From Kwoniella bestiolae CBS 10118 (lineage: Eukaryota; Basidiomycota; Tremellomycetes; Tremellales; Cryptococcaceae), in the NCBI RefSeq assembly GCF_000512585.2, contig NC_089241.1, positions 7,148,001-7,212,000 of the forward strand: DNA of 64,000 nucleotides. Reading direction: 5' to 3'. Below are positions 12,538-22,183 of this stretch, in pieces. The translations under genes and the position numbers were made by a program. Below the pieces are notes generated by a model, which was given only the letters and a program-made list of their open reading frames with translations, had not been told where the DNA came from and did not search any database. Every line of letters starts with the position of its first letter. The first letter of the stretch is position 1.

Positions 12538-13924
12538 CTACTGACATTCCGGAACGAGATTTGGTCCAGTGCCTTTCGTCAAGAACTCCTTGAGGTTCAC
12601 CAGAGCTGTTACTTCCATTTTCCTACGGGCGTCCTGGTTCTCCGTTCCGACGTGTGGTAGCAGGGTGACGTGCTTCATGTCTTTGAGTCGTTGGTCCACT
12701 TCGGGTTCTTTGGTGAATACGTCTAGACCCACTGAGCCGAGCTGTATGTTTAGTAAATCATCAGCATATATACCAGCGTTATATAGCGACGGATATGTGG
12801 GCATGATAAGCAGAAGATACGCGGTAGAATCCATCGTCATCAGGATAGAGAGGCGTAATGACATGGAAAGGGTGTGTGTATCGGAGAGGAAAGGTTTAGT
12901 ACAACGGGGATGATGACAAGTAGCAAGCTCAACTCACATGACCATCCTGTAATGCCTTAATCATAGCTTCCTCATCTATAACCGGCCCCCTAGCAGTATT
13001 AACAATGATACTACCTTTCTTCATCGTCCTAATTTCCTTTTCACCCACAAACCCTCTCGTCTTCTCGCTTAAAGGTATACTAACCATCAACACATCCAGC
13101 TGTTTAAGAAAGTGGTACAGGTCCGAGACGTATTTCACATCTTGAGGGGCGAGATCGTTGGGTTTTCGATTATGATACACCAAATTACATCCAAATGGTC
13201 TAATGTAATTTGCCATCTTGAGACCTATACCTCCCATACCTAAGATTCCGACCGTCTTGCCGCTCAAGTCTCTGGCGCTTTCCTCTACTCCGGCCGGGTT
13301 GAACCCCCCTGCACGCAAGTTGGCTTCGCACCAGCTGAATCGTCTCATGGTCGCAATAAGTAGGAACACAGCAGTGGTAGCAGTTGCTTCATCGACTGCT
13401 CCGGGAGTGTTGGACACTCCCATACCTACGTTCTCATTTATCAGCTACCACTTTGTTTAGGATAAATCGGATGTACACTCACCTCTGGCTTTGGCAGCTT
13501 TTACTCCAACCGAATCATATCCCGCTCCCTTGTGAGCAAACCATTTACATGTAGGTGGCAAAGCATTGATCAACTCGTCATTGGAAGGTCCAACTATCTT
13601 ATCAGAGAGGTGTTCATGGTATATTCCAACTATATCGCTATATCTTCCTCCGGATGCACAGTCTTTGAAGAATTCTTCTCGAGACTTTGACTCCATGGGC
13701 TATGGGCGCATAACAGGATCAGTATGATCCTCAAGCTGCCATCTGGACAGTACATTTCGAGCAGTGCGTACTCACAACTAATTCCGCTATATCTCCCAAA
13801 AGCTCTTGGGCATCTGGGCCCGCCCAGAACAACTCGCCTGCATTCGACTGATCAGCTCAAGAAAAACTTCCATAACAAAGGGGAATCCAGTCTACTCACC
13901 CATCAACAATATCTTGGGTGCCAT
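12538..13924 (-). CDS. D-isomer-specific 2-hydroxyacid dehydrogenase (glyoxylate/hydroxypyruvate reductase type)
   Basis: Five minus-strand exons (13924-13900, 13837-13776, 13699-13483, 13425-12938, 12741-12538) give 331 residues. The Rossmann motif is GILGMGGIG at residues 161-169, followed by YHNRKP. The catalytic Arg is in NTARGPVIDEEA, the Glu in VFTKEPEVD and the His in LLPHVGTEN, the standard trio of the family. It uses NAD(P)H to reduce 2-oxoacids such as glyoxylate or hydroxypyruvate. No clear targeting peptide is seen. The last intron (12742-12937, 196 bases) is much longer than its neighbours. The gene converges with the aldo-keto reductase, with stops about 70 bases apart. Confidence 0.9.
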
Positions 13925-14825
13925 GATGTCAGATCCACGCGTTGTTCCAGGTCAAATGTATACGGGGTATGAGGAAACGATACTTGATGGACATTCAAAT
14001 GTAAATGTTGATCCCTTCTGTATATATACGTGCACGCTACAATGACGACCCGAAGCAGATTGTCAATTGCCCCGATTTCCCGAGTTCCGGCCCAAGAAAC
14101 CGAATATGTGTTGGGTGTGAGCTCCACATGATAAACGCATGGCCTGATGAGATCTTTCCTTGATTGGTTTTCAGTGATTGAGGAATGGTTGCAATGCCGC
14201 AGCGATCTTGCATGCTTTGACGATGCTCCATCTCCGATTTCTTGAACAGAATGACCAGATTAGATATCCTTCAGTGTGGATCGGCAGGATACTACAAGTA
14301 CCGCACAGTAAGGGTGATGGGAAAATGCTGACAGTTGTAATGCTTGATTAGTAGCGGGATCAAAATGAATTGTAATGATTGCAATCATTGATTACGATTA
14401 CATTAGACCAGGGCAGAGCGAGGTGCGTGCCCGTGCCTATTCACAGATCGACCATCAATTTAACAACCTGAATTACCCAGACATGTGGGTACTACTATCA
14501 TCATATGCTTTTCATGATTTATGACCCACACTCGATAGACCTAGCAATCCACCAATGTTCCAGACCCAGATCCAGATCCTGGGCTGACAGGGCGGGGAAT
14601 GGCAATACTGCACGAAAATGAAGAAAGATTGACCAATATCGGCTCTACTTTCTCACTTTCGCCGTTAGTCAATGAGTAATACCGCCCGGCGGTCGGAGCG
14701 GAAGTTCCACCGGTGATATACATCAAAAGTATGTACAGCATGATCAACCTATATATGAACATATCTTACAGCATCACTCATTCTCGTCCCTCTTATTCCT
14801 CACCTGACTCTCTCAGTAAGCAACC
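13925..14825. promoter_or_regulatory. Divergent promoter region of 2-hydroxyacid dehydrogenase and xylulokinase
   Basis: About 900 bases between two divergent starts. It contains a perfect 16-base palindrome at 14374-14389 (listed separately), a further ATTACGATTACA run, and tatataaac-type sequence near 14753 on the plus side. No supported exon was found. A short open frame at 14541-14762 on the minus strand has no recognisable domain. Confidence 0.45.
14374..14389. repeat. Perfect 16-base palindrome
   Basis: AATGATTGCAATCATT reads identically on both strands. It lies roughly mid-way between two divergent metabolic genes and is a candidate binding site for a dimeric regulator. Confidence 0.7.
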
Positions 14826-17003
14826 ATGTCGGCACCGTACTTCCTAGGACTGGACGCATCCACCCAATCACTCAAGGCGTCCTTGTTGTCGGTCAACCTG
14901 GACGTCAAATCAGAATGTAGTATCCATTTCGACACGGATCTACCGCATTACGGCACGAAGGGAGGGGTACTGTTTGGCCAGAAGGGGGAAGTACACTCCC
15001 CCGTGTTGATGTTGGTGGAAGCTCTGGATTTATTGTTCGAGAAGATTAAAAAGGCCGGATGGGATGTTGAGAAGATTAGAGGTGTAGCCGCAGCTGGACA
15101 GGTGAGTACTATCTGTTGCAACTCGTACCAACATAGTACCTAGGAGGATAAATACTGTCAAATGTGACTCATTCTGGTCCAATCAAACTGACGATTGTAT
15201 ATACCGTAGCAACACGCTTCGGTATACTGGTCTAAATCATCCTCTTCATTGCTCTCATCACCTGATTCATCTTCACCCCTGCTTCCCCAACTGCAAGATG
15301 CCTTCTCTCGACCCATCGTCCCAAACTGGCAAGACTCTTCCACCACCCGCGAATGTAAAGAGTTAGAAACCGCAGTAGGAGGTCAGCAAGCTCTCGCGCA
15401 AATCACAGGCTCAAAAGCGCACGAGAGATTTACCGGCGCCCAGATCATGCGGTTCAAACGGATCGACCCCTCAGCATACGACAACACAGATAGGATCAGT
15501 CTAGTCAGTAGTGCGGTAACTACGTTATTGTGTCTGGATGGAGAAGTAAAAGGTATAGATGAGAGTGATGCGTGCGGGATGAACCTGTGGACTATGAACA
15601 GGGAAGAAAGAGGTTGGTCGGAACAGCTGCTAGAGGCCATAGCTGGAAAGGAAGGTGCAGAGGAATTAGCTAAGAAGTTGGGCAAGGTGGAAAGTGATGG
15701 TGGGAAACCAGTAGGGAGAATTGGCAAGTGGTTTGTCGAAAGATATGGGTTCGACCCGGAATCCTTGGTATTTCCTGGGACGGGAGATAACCCAGCTACC
15801 TTCCTAAGTTTGACCTGTGAGTCGAAATCTTGCATGTTTGTTACCTGCATGATCTTTGGCTGTTTATGCTAATTTTCAATTCAGTACGAGAGAGCGAGGG
15901 CCTGATATCGATGGGTACATCCGATGTTGTTCTGGTCTCCACCAGCAATTACTATCCGCTTCCGGAACATCACGCCTTCTTCCATCCTGCTCAGATAGCT
16001 CCTCCAAGCTCACAAGATAGCGACAAAAGGGAAGGTGCAGAGTCGTTGCGGTACTTCAACATGCTAGTCTACAAAAGTGAGTTACCGGTATTGTCTTCGG
16101 CTCGCCAATCTGGAATTAATGCAAATGGTTGCAGATGGTTCTCTCACTCGTGAACATGTACGAAATCTCTACTTCAACAAATCGTGGGATGCGTTCAACG
16201 CAGCTGTGGAAGCATTGCGTCCTAGATCCTTCGATGATCTACCTTCCAGAGCTGCGTTCTGGTGGTTGCTTCCTGATATAGTGGTGAGTGGTCTCCTCTG
16301 CCTGCGACACTCATCTATGATATCTCACAGTACTTATACTAACCCGCTATCATTTGAATAGCCTCACAATGCTCATGGGATCTACAAGTACACAACCGAC
16401 CCAACATCTGGACCATATTTCGAAGTACGAAATGCCGAACGGGTCAAGGAATTTTCTAATCCACAACAGGAAGCATTGGCGATCTTGGAATCCCAATTAC
16501 TCAACTACCGGTCCAGATCGTCAACGATCCTAGAAGAATCTCCTGAAGCCTTTCCTTCCACAGCGGGCATCGAAATCTCCCTACCTAGATTGACGAGAGT
16601 ATATGCGACAGGAGGGGCAAGTGCCAATCGAACGATCTTATCTCTCATGGCGGACGTACTGTGCACTCAGGTGTGTAAGAACGTAGATTACCTAGATGGG
16701 GAATGGAGGGACGTACAGTGGAATTCATGTAGTGTAGGTGTAGCTTACAAAGCAAGATGGGGCTGGGAAAGGACACAGAAGGGAAGGGAGTGGACAAGTT
16801 TTGATCAGGTCATTAAGGAATGCAGAGAGAAGAGACGAAAGATTAGAGGAGGGGAAGGAGAGAGTTCGGATTTGGCGGAGGAAGGTATAAAGGTCATTGC
16901 TACGCCTGGGGAGGGGGCTAGAGCGTATGAGAGAAGGGTGGAATGGTGGAGAGAGTTGGAGGCGAAGGCGTTGGAGGATCAGAAGGAAGATGAGGGGCAG
17001 TAG
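14826..17003 (+). CDS. Xylulokinase (FGGY carbohydrate kinase)
   Basis: Five exons (14826-15101, 15210-15816, 15885-16076, 16135-16283, 16362-17003) encode about 621 residues, the size of fungal D-xylulose kinases. The N-terminal FGGY ATP-site motif is FLGLDASTQSLKASLL. After the first intron comes QHASVYWS, then the substrate region MNLWTM. The catalytic Asp is about residue 285 in FPGTGDNPATF. The second FGGY signature VYATGGASANRTILSLMADV lies near residues 488-507. It phosphorylates D-xylulose to feed the pentose phosphate pathway in the cytosol. The acidic and basic C-terminal tail is longer than in bacterial enzymes, as is usual in fungi. The nearby aldo-keto reductase could supply an earlier step of pentose use, but that is inference. 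Confidence 0.92.
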
Positions 17004-17478
17004 AAATGTGCTGGGAGTTGGAACTATATGAGGGGAATTTATCGTATCAGCGGACAATTTATCAAATATCGAAGGGATTGAGTGCTGAGAAAGACAACGG
17101 GTTCTATCAGTCACGGACATTTCGATATACATACTCAACAACGTTGGTTTCAGTCTAATTTGAGCGAACATCAGCATTTTATAAAGTACCATGTATGTCC
17201 GATGTTATGGTCGTACGGATACGAGTAGTTCGCGAGACCTCATACTTGTTCCCATGAGTGGTTGCTGGTTCAGGAACGTTGATAAGAGATTAACCTGATC
17301 ACGTATCAGTTCGTGATTGAGTGACGGAAATAACCGAGGTGTACGTTCCCTATACTGTACTGCTGTTCGCTCTGCAGTCTTCATCATAGTCGTGTATATC
17401 GTGGGTCGAGCATCTCAACAATCAAAGTAGAACCGATCATACCTCTAGTGATAGATTTGTACATCGCAGAGAAAAACC
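17004..17478. other. Intergenic region downstream of xylulokinase
   Basis: About 475 bases. No supported gene, RNA or repeat was recognised. Confidence 0.4.
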
Positions 17479-17765
17479 ATGACCGTCGCACCCTCTACAC
17501 CGCTCCCATCTTTCTCGAGAGTAGCGATCATAGGAGCAGGTGGCGCCTCTGGATTGGCGGCGATCGCCCAATTACTTGATAAAGGTGCCCAGCCGCATCA
17601 AGTCGTGGACATGAAATCAGGGACACAGCAGGGGGAGTATGGAACTACGATGCTGATCCTGGAGAATGCCTGGTAACTTGGGATGAGGACCTTAGTCTGG
17701 GTCTCAAATGTAAGGCCTGGGTCTATGATGCGGGAAGGAACGGACCGATGTATTCACTAGAATGA
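17479..17765 (+). pseudogene. Decayed flavin-containing monooxygenase, N-terminal fragment
   Basis: The frame from 17479 reads a dinucleotide-binding start, RVAIIGAGGASGLAAIAQLL, as in fungal flavin monooxygenases, but stops at 17674-17676 after 65 codons. From about 17623 a shifted frame continues the family pattern: DTAGGVWNYDADPGE, then VTWDEDLSL and further on GPMYSLE before a stop. The two halves of the expected motif are therefore in different frames, with bases lost around 17605-17625. No NADPH-binding or C-terminal part follows. It is a frameshifted, truncated relic in a gene-poor, repeat-rich stretch. Confidence 0.7.
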
Positions 17766-18391
17766 GAATGAAATGGCTGATGGGAACGGACTGGACTGTA
17801 TAAGCTATCTACGATGGATTCCGGACCAATCTTCTTCAGGTTGGTGAGTGGCTGTTTTGGCTACACTGAAACCTTGGCAGGAAAATAGCTGACAAGATAT
17901 TTTTTTGATGAGGGGTGTTCACTTCATATTTTGAGGTAAATCCTATTTGTTCAAGTACAATTTTACAGTTCTTTCACACGACATGCGTACTCTGTCTCAA
18001 ATAGAGTCGTAGTAAATACCCAAGGGTTGCATACCTGTCCATTTGAGTACGATCTACTGCATGAGAGGAGGTAGTGTATTGAGTGCGCTGTCACGTCGGC
18101 TGCCTCCGTACCATATATTTGATTCCGTTATCGTCGACATCAACGATACCGTTCATAGTAGGAGATGGATAAGAGGATAGGATAATAGATGGTATTATTC
18201 AACTTCGTCCATTCAACATCTACTTCGATTATGGACATGGACGCTCATGAATTCTCGATGGTTGTCGTGTCTTACTATCATTTAGATAGCACGGTTTTGC
18301 TCTGCACCTCGGCATCTCCTCAAGGCTACAACTGTCCATTGTCCCCTTGGAAGTCACACTAATCTAGCTGAGTGCTTGCTTTCTTTAGCTA

Positions 18392-18419
18392 GGATATTGT
18401 AGAAGTCTCAACAATATCC
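18392..18419. repeat. Short perfect inverted repeat (hairpin)
   Basis: GGATATTGT and ACAATATCC (9-base arms) flank a 10-base spacer. It would form a small hairpin in RNA or a cruciform in DNA. Function unknown. Confidence 0.6.
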
Positions 18420-18649
18420 AGGTTAGCCCAACAATCTTGTTGATCACTCAATCTCATCGTTGGTCTACTATATACTTCGGTTAGATTATCCTATCTTCCG
18501 TCCTCCTCTTGTCATCTGCTCGCCTCTCTAGGCCGTCTCCCATATGTTCAAGGCCATCTACTGAGGTCTTAGTTCGATCATCGTGACAAGATAAGCTTGC
18601 AGCGAAAAAGCATTCATGGGTGTTCTTGATATTCGATTGCGTGTGAGAT

Positions 18650-18845
18650 TGTTATGTCTGAGCTAACCTACCTGGTAGTGTTGGCTCTTATACTCTAAAC
18701 TTAGCGAAACTATCAGCACTCTACTCAAGAGTGTAACTAAAACTAATCTCGACGACCCTTGTCGAGATAAACTATAACTCAAAACTCACTAGGGGCAGTG
18801 CTTCGCAGCTAGTGAGGTCAGGTAGATTAACTCTATTCATTCAAT
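18650..18845 (+). mobile_element. LTR-like dispersed repeat, copy 1
   Basis: The segment begins TGTTATGTCTGAGCTAACCT and matches the segment starting at 31447 for about 160-190 bases. Shared blocks include GTTGGCTCTTA, CAGCACTC, AGGGGCAGT and CTTCGCAGCTAGTGAGGTCA. Homology starts abruptly at TGTTATGTC in both copies, as expected for the 5' end of a long terminal repeat. This copy carries extra bases relative to the other, including a hairpin TCTCGAC/GTCGAGA (18747-18767). The right end is uncertain and may extend to about 19010. No retrotransposon coding sequence is adjacent, so it would be a solo or fragmentary LTR. Confidence 0.55.
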
Positions 18846-19395
18846 AGCACTTGCTATCGAACAACTACAGAACTAGATCTCTGGGGATACTAGTTCTGAG
18901 TTGCTCGACGAGCTCATCTTATATATCTTACAATCGTATATACGCTTACCAAGCTTCTATCTACTAATTTCACATTCTAACCCATGCTTGATAATCACCA
19001 TCAATCTGAGTAAACATTTCTAAAAGAACACCCCTCAAAATCATCCTAATCCGAGGTTGTCGAGGATACCGGAGGTACTAGTGTTGATGGTTAGGAATAA
19101 TCATTGATGGTGCTGAATAATGGTATGGCAAGTCCGAGTATCTCCTAGGATGCTTATTCATATCCATCACTAGTACTGAGTGGTCGTTGGTATCATAGTA
19201 CTATTCATCTCCGACGCTCGTCGAGATGTAGTATTTTGAGGTTGTTGGTCAAAGCGTTAATGTTGTCGATACGATAGTAGAGATATGACGTATATGAGCC
19301 ACGTGAGGTGTCACGTGACAAGAGGTTATGGAATTTACGGTGAATTTCATAACAGTTTTGAGCCACCTAAGATGTCAATTACTCGTATTCACGGT

Positions 19396-19534
19396 CCACT
19401 CGGACGCCCAGCCCAGTCGGATGATTAGAAAAATTGTAACTGGAATTGGCGAGCTCCGCTAATGAGCGGGGCCAAAAGCAGTTTTTCTTAGGAAAATCCT
19501 AATGATCGTCCGACTGTGGCGGGCGTCCGAGTGG
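19396..19534. mobile_element. Fold-back / MITE-like element
   Basis: A 139-base unit is bounded by perfect 14-base terminal inverted repeats: CCACTCGGACGCCC at the left (19396-19409) and its complement at 19521-19534. Inverted similarity continues imperfectly inwards (CAGTCGGATGATTAG against the complement of the right arm). The centre holds a further hairpin, CCGCT-AATG-AGCGG at 19456-19469. It has no coding capacity. A clear target-site duplication was not seen. It may be a non-autonomous DNA transposon or a structured regulatory element. Confidence 0.55.
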
Positions 19535-19805
19535 AACCGAGTAATGTTCTCTCATATCCGATCTGCCTGATGCGTTTCATGTCTCAAGACACTTTCGAGC
19601 CCGGTGTTTTGGTGCTGGATGTACAAGGATGGACGAACTCTTCGATCGTAAAAATCTGTGAGACTCAATGCTAGCCAACTGCATGCCTTACCACTTGCGG
19701 ATCGATCTACCTTTGCTGATGAGACCGATACGTCACCATTTCGGCGCTCAGCCGAATTTTGCTGCGAGACCAGAGAAGTGGAGCGGTGAAGATGAACTCC
19801 CACCT

Positions 19806-19841
19806 GAGTCTGGTGAGTCTGGTGAGTCTGGTGAGTCTGGT
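19806..19841. repeat. Four-copy 9-base tandem repeat
   Basis: GAGTCTGGT is repeated four times without change. Confidence 0.85.
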
Positions 19842-20103
19842 GAGGAGGTGTTTCATCAAACTCCCGTGTAATCTAGCACATTCTCATCGAGTCTGTCGCA
19901 GCCAGAAAATCAGGAGATATATCATAACGCAAGTAGCAGATACATATGTGCTAAGTACACGTCATTGAGCATCGAAGCGAGAATTGACGATTACCAACCA
20001 CCCCAGTGTCCCGGCTTCAATCAGAGCCACGCCTCTCCCTTTCATCAACCATAGCCTCATCCTCGCCAGATCCAAAAATCAAGAGTTAGAGCCCCTTCTA
20101 GGC

Positions 20104-21795
20104 CTAGAGTGTGTATCGGTACAAGGGAGATCGATCTCCCATATCCGCGAGCTCTTGAGGGGTGTATTTGGCACGGACCTCCTCCTCGGAAAGCCTGGAC
20201 CGTTTCTTGTTGATTCTGATAAGTGCAAACTCCAAAGACACGGCAGCGATGATGCCGGCCAGAGGAAAAGCAATCGAACAGCCGTATCCGGTGGGGTAGG
20301 AAGGAGCTTCCTTTTCGATGTAGATATAAGACCCGATCAGACCTCCGATGTTGCCTATGTGATCAAACGATATTGTCAATACCGAGATTTCATGTCGAAA
20401 GGGAAGAGACTTACCGATACAGATCATATATGCCATACCCATCGCTCGCTTGGCCGGTCCAGCCAGATTGTTGGCGGTCCACGCGTTTCCTCCGGGGTTG
20501 ATGGGATAGAAGCCCAAGCACGCAAGACAGATAGCAAAGTAGCATGGACCGATGTTGGCCTTGATTCGCGGAGCTAATGGAGCCATGATGCAGAAAGCAA
20601 TGACAACGAGTGTTTGAGCGCCGACGATGAATGGCATACGTCTCTTGAATCGGTCCGAGAGCAAGGCGGACCCAAAGGCAGACATACATCCGAGAATATA
20701 AGGTGGGATAGTCAGAAGTTGAGCATTAGACGAGGTGAATCCCATGGCTTTGATGATGGTGGGCAAAGTGAATTTGAGCGCGTAGTTGGGCACGGTGTTG
20801 GACCAGTAGATTATCGCTTGAACGTACAACTGCCAGTCGGTCACGACTGATCGTACTGTCTTCCAGTCGATCCCAGTGTGAACATCTTTATCGCCGGTGG
20901 CGGAAGCGTCTTGAGCTTTCTGTACCAATGTCAGGTATTTCTTCTCGTCACTGTCGAGGAACTTTGAGGTGGAGACCGTGTCCAGCAGGACGAAGGGAAC
21001 CAAGAATCCAAGAGCCACAGTCGCGCAACCTTCGAGGATGAAGATGTATCTCCAACCTTCGATCCCGCCAACACCGTCCATCTTGGCGATGGCGAAGGCC
21101 AACAGTCCTGAGAAGGCTCCAGCAAGGGCCGATGCACTGTAGAAGAGAGCAATTCGCACTTGAAGCATATGTCGAGGATACCAATTACTGCAGATGAGGA
21201 CGGCACTGTCGGGAGTTTCAAAGGCCGTCATAAGTACTCGGATTTAGGATATTACCTGCAGCGGCAGCGAACAGACTTACGCCGGGAAGAAACCTGCCTC
21301 AGGAATACCAAGTGCGAGTCGCACCGCGAGTAAGGCGCCGAAGGAGTGGACTGCACCATGAAGAGCCATGATAGTTCCCCAACAAAGGGTCAGACCGCCA
21401 ATCCACCACGAAGGGCGGTTTCCGAAGTATCGATGCAAAATGGCGTTTGCTGGCATTTCGAAGAAGACGTAGGGGACAAAGAAGACCGAAAGAGCGATGT
21501 TGTATTGAGTACCACTCATCTTGAGATCGGTTGTCATTCCTTCGATCTTGGCGTTACCGATATTGGCTCGATCGATGTACGAGAATAGGTACAGAGCAGC
21601 GAGCATAGGTACCAATCGGATGTCGATCTTACGATACATCTTTCGTTTCTTGACTTCGTCGAAGTTTGCGATGAAATCGAGCTCTTCGGCACCAGGTCCA
21701 GAGGCATTCAGCTCCTCAATCTGCAGAATTTCGCCCTTGGCGTCGATCGGAAACTCGGCGAGCTCGGTAGAATGTGTCGACTGAACAGTCGTCAT
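20104..21795 (-). CDS. MFS transporter, anion:cation symporter type (Dal5/Tna1-like)
   Basis: Three minus-strand exons (21795-21281, 21205-20415, 20354-20104) give 518 residues, the usual length for the family. The N-terminus is cytosolic and acidic. The first helix is followed by LFSYIDRANIGNAKIEGM, the fungal ACS-family signature. FVPYVFFEMPANAILHRY, EAGFFPAAVLICSNWYPRHM and GWRYIFILEG match conserved loop and helix motifs. The C-terminal half has LGFYPINPGGNAWTANN and IYIEKEAPSYPTGYG. Members import organic anions such as allantoate, nicotinate and sugar acids at the plasma membrane. The gene is divergent from a Zn2Cys6 regulator and lies at one end of a probable catabolic cluster, so it is a good candidate for the substrate importer. 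Confidence 0.9.
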
Positions 21796-22183
21796 GTTGC
21801 GTGACGGGAAATCGAGATTGACTGCACTTCGAGGATTTGAGGGAATGCGCTTGCTTCAGAATTCGTTGCTGTCTTGAACTTGTGCGAAAAGAAATTAATT
21901 ATTCCAAGCTGTCTTAATATACTCTTTTCAACCGTCGTAAGTTGGCAAAATCATCCAAGGTTTTCCTTCCCCAAGGGGTCTCCGAACGCCAATCACCGGA
22001 CTTTCCCTTACGGGGAAAACCGGAGAAACGGAAAAAGCCAAACATATTTCCGGATGGTCCCAAACATCACATTTCTGTGTTTGTCACTAATGTCTGCATC
22101 GTCTCCTCATTTCCCTCTTCTCATCGACATGTCTGTGAAAGCACACCCCTCGGCAATCGTATCTCAGTAAATCCTTTCCGGTA
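21796..22183. promoter_or_regulatory. Divergent promoter of cluster transporter and cluster regulator
   Basis: 388 bases separate the two start codons. Several CGG/CCG triplets typical of Zn2Cys6 targets are present: caccggac near 21995, CCGGAGA at 22020-22026 followed by AACGG, and ttccggatgg near 22047. CCGGAGA is the complement of TCTCCGG, which recurs in the other promoters of the cluster. Confidence 0.45.

Larger units (their letters stand above)
17766..20103. other. Gene-poor, repeat-bearing stretch
   Basis: More than 2 kb with no supported gene. It holds an inverted repeat, an LTR-like fragment, a fold-back element and a short tandem repeat (listed separately). Two CACGTG palindromes lie close together near 19299-19318. 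The composition is noticeably more AT-rich than the flanking genes. Confidence 0.55.

Noticed and set aside
14541..14762. Minus-strand 73-codon open frame with a hydrophobic start
   Set aside because: It lies in a divergent promoter, has a Gly/Ser repeat end and no family resemblance. There is no support beyond being open.
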